From Thermothelomyces thermophilus ATCC 42464 (taxonomy: Eukaryota > Ascomycota > Sordariomycetes > Sordariales > Chaetomiaceae), in NCBI RefSeq assembly GCF_000226095.1, contig NC_016477.1, positions 3,038,001 to 3,102,000 on the forward strand: a DNA stretch of 64,000 nucleotides, given 5' to 3'. The notes beneath the pieces are model-generated. The model was not told where the DNA came from. It did not search any database and saw only the letters and a list, made by a program, of their open reading frames with translations. Every line of letters starts with the position of its first letter. The stretch's first letter is position 1. A program made the translations under genes and the position numbers. Positions 9,590-20,684 of this stretch are shown here, piece after piece.

Positions 9590-12274
9590 TGTTTTCCGAT
9601 TCGTGGTGCGGCAACTCGCGTGGGATGTCACCTCGTCATGTTCGTTGCTGGCTACTGGTGGTGTCTCGCATGCGCGGCGCAGGCACCCCAAAGTGTTTTA
9701 TTGGCGTTAGATAATGTTCATCAATTCGCGATCGCGTCGAGAAACGCGGGGCACACAAGAAGATTACTTGGTAAGGCGTTTTCGAGTTCCCGTTCGCGTT
9801 GATGTGGGGTGCCGGCGCTAACGGCTTGGCATTGAATTACAGGGCTGAACCTGCGAATAACTACTCCGTACTTCGCACGCGACAGACTCGAACAAGCCCG
9901 GCTCAAGGCCCTAGGATTGCAGTCAACTAAGGAGACTACGAGGATAATGTCCAATGCGTAGCCAGACCATTAGAATGGTTCATTATTAGCAACAACGGTG
10001 AATGCCGAGGTATATACCTTACGCATGCATGTACCATACGGAGGTGCTGCATACTCCGTACTTTACCTTACTGTGTATATACCGTACCTGAGATTTATCC
10101 AGTATGTACAAGTAGTGGAGCCCGCAAGGACAACCTGGTAAAGTACTTCCTACTCCGGAAACTCGATGATATGAGGTCCTCTGGGTCATGACAAAAGAGG
10201 TCTATAGTGTACATTAGCGATCCTTCCAAGGTACCACCAAGGGTCGGGCTCAGATGTCACTCTTTTGCCACGCCCTAAGTACGCCTGCGCTTAGTCTGAT
10301 AATTGACTCTTCTAACTTATGAAGATATTTAATATACATACTAATAAAGTATCTTCTACGCTCTCATATTACGTATTCTATATAAGATTGCTAATCAATT
10401 GAGTATAGCTGTCGTAAGGATAATAGGAATCTCCATTTGTCAAAATGCTCTTTTTGAGCAACGGTGGAGCAGTACAGTTATTTCGAGAATGATAGAGCAA
10501 TAGGAGACTCCCATTGTCCTATCCTCCTAATTCTCAAAATGATGAAAAATGTCTTATACTTCGCGTATATCGCGGGGTTCGCGTACTTTTCATTCGAGTG
10601 TCTGGAAGGGGTAGAGGAGCTCGCTTGATGGGCGGGCAGCTGAAGTTGCTGCGGAATCGATGAGATGGAATCTGTGCACTTGTTAGCCTGTCCATCGGGA
10701 GGCAGTTGGACGAAGGCCAGCAGAGTCTCACGGTTTTGATTGCAACAGAGAAGGAGGGTTCTTGACTGGGAAAGGCAAAACCCCTAAACAATTCCCCCGG
10801 GGCCGACGACGCCCGGAACCAGCGCTCGATGCATATCTGCTACAGCTCGGTGGCTGCAATCAGTACAGCTCGGAAAGGCTGCAAAGGTACGACACCACAG
10901 CGGTATTCGCGCCGTGGGCGGCACTCCTGGACCAACTGTTACGGTCTGCAGAAGTAGGTGATAAAAGCGTTGATTGTTCTAAGTGCCAGAGGCACTCAGA
11001 GGTGCTGTCTAAATACATGTTGACCCCGGCTCGTCATCCCTGTTGGTGGGTCAGTCAGATCTGACCCACAGACAGTCAAATGCTGTAACAATATCTTCGA
11101 GCCCAAGACGATAGTCACGGTCGAATGAGCACTAGTCCCGGGCATCGTCAGTCTCTACCAAGCGAAATGGTTTGTGAAGAGAGGGTGGGGAGAGAAGAAG
11201 AATGCAAGCAGAACTGATAAGGAGATTTAATAGCGATTTATGATATTCAGATCCCTTCAGAGGTGCTGCGTCTAGACTCGAACGCACTAGTTCGTGCAAC
11301 AACGGATCCTGTCGAATCAGGAGTTTGTGAAATGCGGCTGATTGGGTCTTTTGGGGGCATACAAGGGCGTACAGCAAGCTCTAGGTTCGGCCTGGTTCTC
11401 TGGCCATCGACATGCCAAGTTGGCAGGTGCGATTGGGTGTCTCAGCTGTTGGTGTTGGGGCCGACAATGCACGACAACAGAATGCGGGGGAATATTTTTG
11501 ACTAAAACCAAGGACCTCCTCATTTTCCGATAATTCCATATCATCAACACCTACCGTTGATTCTCTTTCAAGGTTTCAAACTAGACTGGTTGTTGGCAAC
11601 GATTAGAAACAAGCTCAGGACTATACTCGTTTTTCTTTCCTTTTTCACTCCTTAAACCTCGGTGACCCTTGTGAGGCTCTGACGATTGATGACTTTAATC
11701 TGGGCACCAATCCCGTATTAGCAATGCTGACCAGATTCTGCTTCAAGACATGTAATATGAGCCGCAATGAAAAGACTTTCCAATGAGTGGAAATCGACGG
11801 TGGATGCCCGGTTTAGGTTGCGTAAGTCTGCTTACAACCTCTGCATGTGGTTAATTCGTTGGAAGAGTATAGAGACGGGTAATGAATGAATTGGAAATAT
11901 TATCAGAGTATACCTGCCTGCGAGTAATTAGTTGCCAGCGACAGACACGGAGTCTTGTCTAGCCCTCCTTCCCCCTTCCCCTCAGCTAAAGGTTTCGCAC
12001 CTGGTTCTGCCGCCCCAACTGGGCTGGCCCCATCAATTGACGTCGTTACAAGCAGACCATTCCACGCCCACGTCTGTGTTTAGTTTGTATGGACGATAAG
12101 GAAGATACAGTCTGGCGCAAGAGACACCGAGCTGAGTGGGGAAGAGTTGTCTAGGTAGTTGCAGGTAATTAGACAATCTCACCTTGTTCGACGGTAAACA
12201 CCCCGACGCAGCACATATAATTAGTCTAAACAGAGAGATACACGAAAAGAGCAGTTCAAATGTGAAAATACCGA
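9590..12274. other. Long intergenic region, no convincing gene
   Basis: About 2.7 kb. Frames of 77-100 codons start with TTG/GTG or lack motifs, so none is called. TACTCCGTAC-like steps recur at about 9866-10090. A 300-bp AT-rich patch (about 10,290-10,560) looks like eroded repeat DNA. The remainder is ordinary non-coding sequence, including the psf2 promoter and the crotonase 3' side. Confidence 0.55.
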
Positions 12275-13210
12275 TCATAGCTTGCTATCCTTCCAAACCG
12301 GCTTCCGCTTCTCGACGAAGCTCCTGAGACCCTCCTTCATGTTCTCGCCGCCGTCGATCCTGCCATACACGCCCTTCTCCAGCACCTCGGTCCCCAGCTG
12401 GGGGCCCAGGGGCTCCCACCCGAGCCGCAGTCCCTCCCTGGAGGCGATGACGGCGTCGGGCGAGTTGTTCGCGATCTCCTCGGCGATCTTGACCGCCTCC
12501 TGGACGGCCTTACCCTCGCCGACGACGAAGTTGACGATGCCCCAGTCGCGCATCTGCTCGGCCGTGTAGCCGATCCGCCCCAGCAGCGCCATCTCGGCCG
12601 CCCGCTGCCGGCCCATGGTGCGGACCAGCCGGGGCAGCGCGCCCGCGACCGCGACGACGCCCTTGCCGACCTCGGGCAGCCCGAAGCGGGCCCGCGCGCC
12701 GTCGGCCACCACCAGGTCGCAGTTGACCACCATCTCCATCCCGCCGCCCAGGCACAGCCCGTTCACCGCCGCGATCACCGGCTTCTTGCCCGCCCGGTTC
12801 GACAGCCCGCCGAACCCCTCCCGCGTCCACAGCTCCCGGGCCCGCGCCGCCTCCCAGGCCTTGTCCACCGCCTGGCGGTCGCTCGCGGTGTTGTTCTCGT
12901 TGTTGTTGTTGTTGTTGTTGTTCTCGTCATCAGCGGTATGTCGCTGGTCCCACTCGCGCAGGTCCGCGCCCGCGCAGAACGCGCGGCCGTCCCCGCCCGT
13001 GAGGACGGCGCACCGCAGCTGCGGCTGGGCGTCGTACCAGGCCCAGAGCGCGGCCATGGCCTGGTTCTGGGCGGCGGGGATGGCGTTGAGGGCGCGCGGG
13101 CGGTCGAGAGTGACGAGCAGGACGTGTGGGGATGGGAGTGACAACTGCACGTTGGGAACTGGCGGGGGCGGTGGGAGGGAGGAGAGGGAGGATGTGGATG
13201 GGGGAGCCAT
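12275..13210 (-). CDS. Enoyl-CoA hydratase/isomerase (crotonase) with C-terminal SKL
   Basis: Single 311-aa frame from a true ATG (13208-13210). Crotonase fold landmarks are the oxyanion-hole segment FCAGADL (78-84), the GLCLGGGMEM box (151-160) with acidic E159, and FGLPEVGKG with E180, the two positions that align with the catalytic glutamates of enoyl-CoA hydratase. The last three residues are SKL, a peroxisomal targeting signal type 1, so it probably acts on acyl-CoA intermediates in the peroxisome (fatty-acid or branched-chain breakdown). Substrate is not evident. A poly-Asn insertion (97-107), coded by a GTT/AAC triplet repeat, sits just after the first active-site loop. It could instead be another CoA-lyase of the superfamily. 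Confidence 0.88.
   Translation of the reverse strand: MAPPSTSSLSSLPPPPPVPNVQLSLPSPHVLLVTLDRPRALNAIPAAQNQAMAALWAWYDAQPQLRCAVLTGGDGRAFCAGADLREWDQRHTADDENNNNNNNNENNTASDRQAVDKAWEAARARELWTREGFGGLSNRAGKKPVIAAVNGLCLGGGMEMVVNCDLVVADGARARFGLPEVGKGVVAVAGALPRLVRTMGRQRAAEMALLGRIGYTAEQMRDWGIVNFVVGEGKAVQEAVKIAEEIANNSPDAVIASREGLRLGWEPLGPQLGTEVLEKGVYGRIDGGENMKEGLRSFVEKRKPVWKDSKL
12897..12925 (+). repeat. (TTG)n trinucleotide repeat in crotonase coding sequence
   Basis: Run of GTT/TTG triplets with one TCG-containing interruption on each side. On the minus strand it encodes the poly-Asn insert of the crotonase. Confidence 0.9.
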
Positions 13211-14082
13211 TTTTTCCCCCCTTGGCTTCTGCTGATTTGAGAAAACTAGGAGAGCTTAATTATAATTATGTGAGAACGGGCCCGGGTAAAATTGGTGGTT
13301 GTGATGACGGCTGGCTGGAGTTGTCGGCAACAATTGCTGGATAATTAATTATGCAATTATATGTTTCTTTCAATGCTCAACTTCGGCGGTGGCTGGTCTT
13401 GTTGAATGAAACCGGAGGCGATTGTTGTTGCTCAGGATCGTGATGAGCGGAGGATGCTGTGCATTAATCAAGACAATTGTCTGTTAGCTATGATTAATAA
13501 GCTGGCGGTATTAAATACCCCGATACCAATGGAAGTCAACAAGTTGTGCACGTCAAGCTCTCCTCCCCGAGGATGCCTAGGTAGTTACCCAAAGGGGCAA
13601 TCCACGCGGTTCCCCTCACCTGCATTGCCGCAGAGCATCGTTTGGTTGGGATTAGCTCCCAGGGAACGAAGAGGGGCCGAGGCTTTCCCGGATTCCCAAT
13701 TCCGGATTCTATAGCTCAACAGACTACTTCGTACCTCACTAACCAAGGTACTGCACGGATGCCTCCTCAGACTGCGTCATACACTCCACTACTGTCTTGT
13801 TGTTAGGATTCCTGGATTCTGCGCTTCGAGCCGCCAGCAAAAGGAAGGGAATGAAATTCATTAGGGGCCGGGGAGAGACAAAGGCAAACAGAATGGTGTT
13901 CTTGGCATGGCATGGGCCCCCCTCTCTCGTTGCCCCAGCTGTGCCGCCCCAACAGCAACCTATAGTGAACGAATTCTGTGACGAATTACGCAAAAGACCA
14001 ACAGATGCGCCAGTAACGCCTCCATTAAATAACAATACACGTATGAATGTGGATTTGTCCCGGCCAAGCAACTAGCCCACGC
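13211..14082. other. Intergenic region, no gene seen
   Basis: Holds the crotonase promoter and the 3' side of the RBM25-like gene. The frames present have no recognisable motif. Confidence 0.6.
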
Positions 14083-16509
14083 TCACGCAGGTAGCCCGCG
14101 CTTCTCGCTCTCGGTGAAGAAGATGACCATGCGCCACAGCTTCTTGACCATGTCTTCAGCGTCCTCGTCCAGGGCTTCGCTGAGCGTCTCCACCAATTCA
14201 GCCGGCTTCTGGTGCTTGCGCAGGTGCTCCTCGACAACGTCCACCAAGAATTGCTCCTGCACGCCCAGGTACTCGACCACCTTCTTCTCGACAAACGGCC
14301 GCAGCTTCTCGCGGATAACCGACTCCTCAAGATAGTCCCACTTAACGTCCCATGCCCAGAGGCCTTCCCGGTCGACTGGGATCTCGTGCGCAAGCGCGCG
14401 CACGGCGTTCTGGATGTCCTCCTCGGACATGGCCTTGGTGTCAGTGATGGGCTCAAACTTGATGGGCACCAGCTGCCGCTTGGTGGTCTGGTCTTGCTCC
14501 TCGTCGTCGAGCAGACCTTCAACCTCGGCCACGGTGCGGCGTGGGGCCGCAGTGCGCTGAGCCGCCTTCTGGGCCGCCGCACCAAAGGAGATGGTGACGC
14601 GCTGCGGTGCCGCAGGGGCTGCTGGTTGCCTCTCCATTTCCGCGGCCTGCCGCTCCAGGAAGGAATCGGCCATGTCTCTGGCATGTTCCATCTCGGCCTC
14701 CGCCCTGCGCCGCTCCTCCTCCTCGGCGCGCCGGTCCATCTCGTCCCGGGCCGCCTCTGCTGCTCGGAAAGCAGTCCGTTCCCTGATCCACTGGCCGTGA
14801 TCGCGGTAGTAGAGATGACTCTTGCGCGATGCCTCACGGTCGTCATCCCAATTCTTGTCCCTCTCGAGCTGCTCCTCCCTCCTGCGGGCGAAACCTTCTG
14901 TTTCTGACCGCTCGCGTTCCCGTTCTCTGTCGAGCGCGGCTGCGCGCTGCCGTTCACGGTTGACCCACTTCCGCTCGGCCTCTAGGTAGAGCTTCTCGTC
15001 CTCCGCCCGCTGTTTTGCCAGCTCCCTATTGTAAAGCTCCTCGTCATCTGCATCCGTGTCATCGTCGTCCGGAAACCGTTGCCCGTTGGTCGTGCCGCCG
15101 TTGACAAACTCCACGCCACGGCTCTGTCCCTTGGGACCCGCCGGGGCATTCGGAGCGCCGCGGGGCGCTAGCGGAACCATGTTGGAATTGCTCGGCGGCG
15201 GGGAGTCTAGACGCGACTTGCGGGGCGCGCCATTGCGTTGACGTTCCATCTCTTCGAACTCTTCCTCCTTCCGGAGACGCTCCAAATCTCGCTTGTTGCT
15301 CCTTTCTCGGAAAGCTGCAATCTCGGCGGCCACGGTCGCCCGCATCTCGGCCGGAATGTCTGCCAGCTCGTCTTCGGGAGCCAAGGGAATGTTAATCACC
15401 TCGACGTTCTCTCCTAGGCCATTCGAACCGTTAGCCATGGCGGTGTCGCCCTCGGCATCCCGGCCGCTAGTGACGCGCGGGTAGAACAAGTCGCGAACGA
15501 ACTGCTTCAGCGCAGTTCCCGCCTCGTTGATCCGTGCCTCGAGCGCGGAGTCGTCGGATGGCCTCGTTTCCTTCCAGGACTCTAAATACTTGACGGTGCT
15601 CGGATCCACCTCGACCTTGAGCTTTTCCTTGTCAATGCCTTCGAACTTGTCGTCGTCGTCGGCCGGCGGGTTCTCGGTCGGGGATTGCTTCTTCACGGGC
15701 ACCTCGATGTCTTTGAGTAACTCGACTGCAGCGGCTAGCGATTCGGGGTCTTCGTACTGTGCGAACCCAAACAGGGCCCCCTTGTGCTCCGACAGATGCG
15801 ACTGTCCTGAATCCCACCGCCGCAGCCTGCCGACCGTGCTGAGCAGCTGCTGGATGCCCGCCTCGCCGCCAACACCCTCCGGGATCTTGTGGACAAAGAT
15901 TGTTCGGAGCCGCTCCTCCGCGGTGGGCGGAATCAACGACTGCATGCTCTCCCTCGTTTGGCCGCGCGACTGATCCGCACGGTCGGCTCCAAGACCGGGC
16001 CTGCCGGATGTCGGGGTGTGCGAGTCCTTGCGGTCGCTACTGATTGACGAACCGGTTTTCGCCGGCGGCATGCTGGCGCCCAAGCGGATCACCGGGGCGT
16101 TGAAGTTGATGTTGGGTAGGTTCGGTGGCGGTTGGAAGGACGCAGGAAGGCCGCTTGGTCGATTAGCTTGTGTGGCACTATTGGGCGGCTGGACACCAGG
16201 AGGCGGTGCCATTCCAGGGGCAGAGGACATGCCTGGAGGAGGACCTGGACGAGAGAGAGCTGGTAAGCAAACGAGCAAAGAGCCGCACAGCGTTTCGTGA
16301 CTTCACATACCTAAGCCCGGTGGCGGTGCCATCCCCGGCGGATGCGACGCCCCAGGGTACGATGGGTAAACCGGAGGAGCTCCATAAGGAGGCACTGTTT
16401 GTAGACAACTAATGTTAGCGATACTGACCATTAAAAAGGACGCCCGATGGTTTTGCGGCAAGAGAACACATGCGAGGCGAGACATACCTCCGTAGGGATT
16501 GTACGCCAT
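14083..16509 (-). CDS. RBM25: RBM25-like splicing factor (RRM region, Arg/Glu-rich coil, C-terminal PWI domain)
   Basis: Three exons: 16509-16488 (7 codons, MAYNPYG), 16394-16311 and 16244-14083. Introns are 93 and 66 bp, both phase 1 with GTATGT-type donors. The product is 755 aa. Residues 1-100 are Pro/Gly/Met-rich (PPGMAPPPG). About 145-225 is an RRM-like fold (RTIFVHKIPEGVGGEAGIQQ, then KGALFGFAQYEDPESLAAAV). About 340-610 is a charged Arg/Glu/Asp coil. The last 90 residues are a PWI domain (EFVEKKVVEYLGVQEQFLV-type helix pattern, then KLWRMVIFF). Family role: U1 snRNP-linked 5' splice-site choice (human RBM25, yeast Snu71-like). Nuclear, constitutive. Divergent from the bS21m gene. Confidence 0.87.
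16245..16310 (-). other. Intron 2 of the RBM25-like gene
   Basis: GTATGTG donor and CGTCCAG acceptor, 66 bp, phase 1. Removing it fuses PPPGLG to PPPGMSS and keeps the Pro/Gly/Met repeat in register. Confidence 0.8.
16395..16487 (-). other. Intron 1 of the RBM25-like gene
   Basis: GTATGT donor after seven codons, GCTAAC branch about 16,411-16,420 (as GTTAGC on +) and AAACAG acceptor. 93 bp. Its length is a multiple of three and it is stop-free, so retention would not break the frame. Confidence 0.8.
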
Positions 16510-17068
16510 GGCGGCGGGTGACCGTGCGGTATTTGTAGGCTTCTATTGCAATGGAAGAAGCCAAAAAATAAATAAATCTGCCGATTTGGTTCAGATGCTG
16601 TCTGCTGAATCGAGGCGCCGACAACGGTTGTTGGGGATGACGACGAGCAGGTCGCGATCGCGACAAGCAAAAGTTCACAAGATTGGATAGTCGCGGCGCA
16701 CGTTCCATCTGCCAAAGCGGGCCTGGAATCCACTCGTAATTGCTATCAGCACGTGACCGAGGCTCCTGGGCGGGCGAAGCCGGAGTTTGCACAGCGAACG
16801 ACTTGGATTAACCAATGATCTTTGTCAGACCCGCTGAGCACGCAGAGTGGGTCTTTGCAACTCGGGCTAGCGCAGCTGGAGGAGGCGCGACTTCAGAAAA
16901 TCAAAAGTACGAGTAGTTGCTTGCCAGGAAGCAACGGGTGCTGCATCGATCACGACCGAAACGCCGGCATTTCCATGACCAATTGAGTACGTCCCTTATC
17001 CTCACTGTCAAATGACCTGCGCAATTCCAGTCTGAATATTGACCTCGCCCGTTTCCTTCAACAGGATC
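16510..17068. promoter_or_regulatory. Shared divergent promoter region, RBM25-like and bS21m genes
   Basis: 559 bp between divergent start codons. A possible 5' UTR intron of the bS21m gene (GTACGT about 16,988 to CCAG about 17,031) is visible but unproven. No specific operator found. Confidence 0.45.
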
Positions 17069-17950
17069 ATGGAGTTCCGCCAGGTCGTCTCAGTCTGCCG
17101 CTCGGCAGCGGCAGCAGCAACGAGGCCGTCCCTCGCCAGCACGCGGCCGTTCCCCTCGAGCGTGCTCATCCAGCGCCACCAGTTCAGCACAAATAACAAA
17201 CAGCAATCCGAGGCCGCTGCCGCTGCCGCTGCCGTTCAGCAGCCGCCGTCCGAAACCCCGGTGAACCCTCGCTCCCCGGCGTACCGGGTTGCCCAGCTCC
17301 AGGCTTCGCTGTCGCAGAACCCGTCGTCGTCGTCATCCTTGCCCCCGCGGCCGCCGATCCGCAAGAACAACATGCTGGAGGGCTCCCAGAAGAGCTGGGC
17401 CGCGCCGCAGGCACGGAGCGGCGGCGGCAACAGCAGCTCCGGCGGCGCATCCCTCTTCCGCAACACGACGCTCACCGGGCGGGCGCCGACCTCCTCTTCC
17501 TCCTCCTCCTCCTCCTCCGCGGGCACGGGCGACCTGTTCAACCTGCCCACGCAGATCACCTCGGACATGGAGCGGGCGACGGGCGCCGGCGGCAGCAAGA
17601 GCGACGGCAGCACCGGCACCACCGGCACCACCGAGACGATGAGCACGTGGAGCGAGGACGAGTTCCTGCCCAAGCACTACGACGTGTCGGAGCCCGAGCT
17701 GCGCCTGCGCCCCTCGACCGGCCGCACGATCCAGATCAAGGGCAACGTCGACCTGGCCCGCGGCTTCCGCCTGCTGCACCGCGCCGTGTCCCAGAACAAG
17801 ATCAAGGCCCACGTCCGCCTGACCAGGTTCCACGAGCGGCCCGCGCTGAAGCGGAAGCGTCTCAAGCGCGAGAGGTGGCAGGAGCGGTTCAGGCAGGGCT
17901 TCAGGGCTACCATCAACCGGGTCATGGAGCTCAAGGCGCAGGGATGGTAA
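17069..17950 (+). CDS. mrp21: Mitochondrial ribosomal protein bS21m (Mrp21)
   Basis: 293 aa from ATG 17069. The longer frame to 17039 starts with TTG and is discarded. Residues 1-40 form an Arg/Ser/Ala-rich mitochondrial presequence ending near RHQFSTNN. About 45-200 is low-complexity Ala, Gln, Ser and Gly. The last 70 residues are the S21 domain (NVDLARGFRLLHRAVSQNKI, then RHE/RPALKRKRLKRERWQERF), basic and helical. Role: small subunit of the mitochondrial ribosome. The long linker before the conserved C-terminus is typical of fungal Mrp21. Confidence 0.88.
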   Translation: MEFRQVVSVCRSAAAAATRPSLASTRPFPSSVLIQRHQFSTNNKQQSEAAAAAAAVQQPPSETPVNPRSPAYRVAQLQASLSQNPSSSSSLPPRPPIRKNNMLEGSQKSWAAPQARSGGGNSSSGGASLFRNTTLTGRAPTSSSSSSSSSAGTGDLFNLPTQITSDMERATGAGGSKSDGSTGTTGTTETMSTWSEDEFLPKHYDVSEPELRLRPSTGRTIQIKGNVDLARGFRLLHRAVSQNKIKAHVRLTRFHERPALKRKRLKRERWQERFRQGFRATINRVMELKAQGW

Positions 17951-18290
17951 AGGCGTAAAGGAGACGCGGCTGTGCGGTTGTATAGACGGGGGTGGTTGGG
18001 GAGGGACGAAAGTTGAGGATATCATGTGTGAACTACCTACCAATGCTGGCTAGACACTGGTTCGCATGGTAAATGGTGTCAATTGTACTTATAGTTGCTC
18101 GATACAAAAAATATGAATCCTTGCGTAATCATTGCTGGTCGTATGAACGTGAGCCATCGCACTGCAGTACCGTCTTGAACCCGCGCCTTCTTCCGTTACG
18201 TCTATCCATAACATCGAATATCGTACCCGCAATCTTCCAAATTCTCATCCTCATGTCGTATCTCGATTGCTCACTCATGAAATGCGTCGC
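17951..18290. other. Convergent 3' intergenic space
   Basis: 340 bp between the bS21m and HAUS6-like stop codons. No gene or structured element was seen. Confidence 0.6.
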
Positions 18291-20684
18291 TTAATCCCAG
18301 AATTCCCTCACGGGTGTACCGATCGGGCTAGTCTTCAGCTTTGGGCGGCTCATAAAGACCGCCTCATAATCATTCTCGCGCCCGCCATTCAAGAGCTCCT
18401 CGGCGAGCTGCAATGTCGAATTGCCCTCCTCTTCACTGACGGCACGGAAGTAGTTGCTTCTCCTCCCCGCCGCGGCCGGCGTCGACGGGGCGCCGCCGCC
18501 GCTCTGCATCCCCCTTTTCAACGACCGTCGCCGTTCCAGCTGCGCTTTCTGTCTTGCCGCTTCAGAGCCGGCCAAGCTCCGCCTCGTGCGGGCAACCAGG
18601 TCTTCATACCCCCCCGCCTCGCGTTCCGCCGTTGACGGTTCGGCCACGGAGGAGACGACTGGCCTCGGCGCGCGGTCGAGCGCGCCACGATTCCCATTAT
18701 CCGCCTCCGGAACGGCTTCTCCCCCTGCCTCGTCAAACCCGTCTTCGTCCGCTTCCGGAACGCGGAGGTTCGCGTGGGACGTGACCCGTGCCATGGAGAG
18801 ACGAGTGCGCTCGGCCAGGGAGAGCCTGTGTCGCGGTTTCTTGACGGGAGACGGGGAGGCGGCGCTAACCGCAGCGAGTATTTGATCCGCGAGCTGCTGT
18901 GTTGGCGATACCGCCTGTTCGGGCGAAGGTGGCGGCTCTGGTGATGGCGTCACCACTCGAGGAGGGGAAGGAGCCGGGGGTGGAGGCGATGAAGGGCGCC
19001 GGGTAGCTTTTGGTGCCGAACTAAACCGCCGCTCTGGAGACTTCGTCGGCGAGTCTTGGCTCTGCCGCCGTCTCGCAGAAGGCGACTGAGGCTGGACGGT
19101 GGCTGATCTCTGGAGACGAGATGGGATCAAGGGTTCATCCTCGAAGAATCCGTGCTCATCATCAAAGGTCTTGGCTTTCCGTAGGACCGGTTCAAATGCT
19201 GGCTCTTCCGACACTTTGATCGGTTCACGGCGAGAGGGCGACGGACGTGGCGGTGGCCGTGCCTCCTCGAGCTCGCTGATGTCGGATATTACTTCGGATT
19301 CCGGCTCGGCATCCTCGGTCGGCGGCTCTGGTCGCTCCAGCGGCGGCGGTCTGCGGAAGAACGCGGGGATGGCTGGAGCGGTTGAGCCGATTTTGGATAG
19401 ATCCGACCTGAGACCTTCAATGAGCGCCTCGTAGTGGCTGTCGAGCTGCTTGGGCGAGGGTCTCGGCAGCTTCCTTGGGCTCAGACGGTCGAGACGGAGG
19501 CTCTCGTGCTCTCGAAAGCCGAGATCGATGCCCTTGTGTTTAGGCTCCTGTTTCTGCCCTTTCGTCGCGGCCTCAGACCCAGTCTTTCCAAACAGCCTCT
19601 GGCGAAACCCTTGCCACTTCTCCAGCCGTGCTTGCTGCCCCTGGACTCGGTGTTCCAACCGTTCCAGAAGGCCGGCAGATGTACCCTCGAGTTCGGCAAG
19701 CCTTCCTTCTTGGACCCGTCTCCAAACACGGTCATACGGGGTCGCGAGCACACCATCCTTGTGGGACTTGCTGTCGCCGTAGAGCAGCGCCTCCATCCAT
19801 CGTTCGTTGCCAGCCCAGTTATTTCGCACTATGCCCCAGACTTCGCGCTTCTCTTCGTCGGTTACCACCTTTTTCCGGCCGCTTCGCTTCGCAGCCTCAG
19901 CCTCCTCACGCTTCCTGGCAACCGTCTCCTCTTTCAGCGCCAACCAGTCAGAGAACTCCCGGAACCGTGCCCGATCCGTGTTCTTCTCGTCCAGCATGCG
20001 GCGCAACGACGCCTTGTGTGCGATGACGAGGGCCACCAGCTCGGTCCGGTCACCAGAGTACCCTCGATTCTCAAGAGCAAGAGTCTGGGCAAGAGCAGGG
20101 TGGCCCCCTCCATTCAGCTGCTGCTCAGCAACCACCTTTTTGAGGACGGCCGACGAGAAGACGGCCAGCACCTCCTCCAGCCGCTCGCCCTTGCATTCGT
20201 CGAGCATGGTCTTGCGCACGACGGCATCCCGGCCGAGAACACCATTCTTCTTTGCTTGCTCTAAGCCCCTCAGCAACGCGGCGCGGAGATTCAGCGACTG
20301 GACCTGGTCGAGCGGTGGAAAGAAGGGCTGCAGCTTGTTGCGTGCTTCGTCCGGGTCCCACAGCCTGAAGAGGTGGTACAGGGCCCACTCCACCGATTGG
20401 ATGCGCTTCTTCTGCCCTTGAGCCAGATCCTTCGTGCTGAATGTGAGCGCGTTGATGTCGGGCCAGTCGGGGTGCTGGTCGAGATTGAGCAGGCGGAGGT
20501 TGGCAAGAAAGAGGGAGACATGAGACCGGGCAGTCGGCGAGGTGGTTTGGTGAGAAGTCGTGGTCGATGGGACGGCGCCCGGTGCATTCCCGCGCGAGGC
20601 ACTCTGGGACGGCTTGCCGATGTTTGCCGATGCGCGCGTTGACTTCGCGCGGCTGAGCGACGAGGCTCCGTTTGGTTGCGCCAT
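18291..20684 (-). CDS. HAUS augmin-like complex subunit 6 (N-terminal domain) protein
   Basis: 797 aa from ATG 20,684. The frame extends upstream only to a GTG. Residues about 50-260 match the HAUS6 N-terminal domain: SHVSLFLANLRLLNLDQHPD, TFSTKDLAQGQKKRIQSVEW and ALYHLFRLWDP, then a long helical segment with FSSAVLKKVV. About 240-400 is charged coiled coil. The remainder is disordered, with many SP/SPxR sites (for example SPTKSPERR), compatible with CDK regulation. Augmin recruits gamma-tubulin to existing spindle microtubules for branching nucleation, and HAUS6 bridges to the nucleating complex. Filamentous fungi keep augmin-like genes whereas budding yeast does not. The assignment rests on the N-terminal block. 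Confidence 0.8.
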   Translation of the reverse strand: MAQPNGASSLSRAKSTRASANIGKPSQSASRGNAPGAVPSTTTSHQTTSPTARSHVSLFLANLRLLNLDQHPDWPDINALTFSTKDLAQGQKKRIQSVEWALYHLFRLWDPDEARNKLQPFFPPLDQVQSLNLRAALLRGLEQAKKNGVLGRDAVVRKTMLDECKGERLEEVLAVFSSAVLKKVVAEQQLNGGGHPALAQTLALENRGYSGDRTELVALVIAHKASLRRMLDEKNTDRARFREFSDWLALKEETVARKREEAEAAKRSGRKKVVTDEEKREVWGIVRNNWAGNERWMEALLYGDSKSHKDGVLATPYDRVWRRVQEGRLAELEGTSAGLLERLEHRVQGQQARLEKWQGFRQRLFGKTGSEAATKGQKQEPKHKGIDLGFREHESLRLDRLSPRKLPRPSPKQLDSHYEALIEGLRSDLSKIGSTAPAIPAFFRRPPPLERPEPPTEDAEPESEVISDISELEEARPPPRPSPSRREPIKVSEEPAFEPVLRKAKTFDDEHGFFEDEPLIPSRLQRSATVQPQSPSARRRQSQDSPTKSPERRFSSAPKATRRPSSPPPPAPSPPRVVTPSPEPPPSPEQAVSPTQQLADQILAAVSAASPSPVKKPRHRLSLAERTRLSMARVTSHANLRVPEADEDGFDEAGGEAVPEADNGNRGALDRAPRPVVSSVAEPSTAEREAGGYEDLVARTRRSLAGSEAARQKAQLERRRSLKRGMQSGGGAPSTPAAAGRRSNYFRAVSEEEGNSTLQLAEELLNGGRENDYEAVFMSRPKLKTSPIGTPVREFWD

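Noticed and set aside
10762-11064. 100-codon plus-strand frame in the 9.6-12.3 kb intergenic region
   Set aside because: TTG start, no motif, no splice-site support.
16988-17031. 5' UTR intron of the bS21m gene
   Set aside because: Only about 44 bp with a GTACGT donor; plausible but shorter than the other introns here and not needed for the reading frame.
17039-17068. Extended start of bS21m
   Set aside because: Begins with TTG; ATG 17,069 gives a proper mitochondrial presequence.
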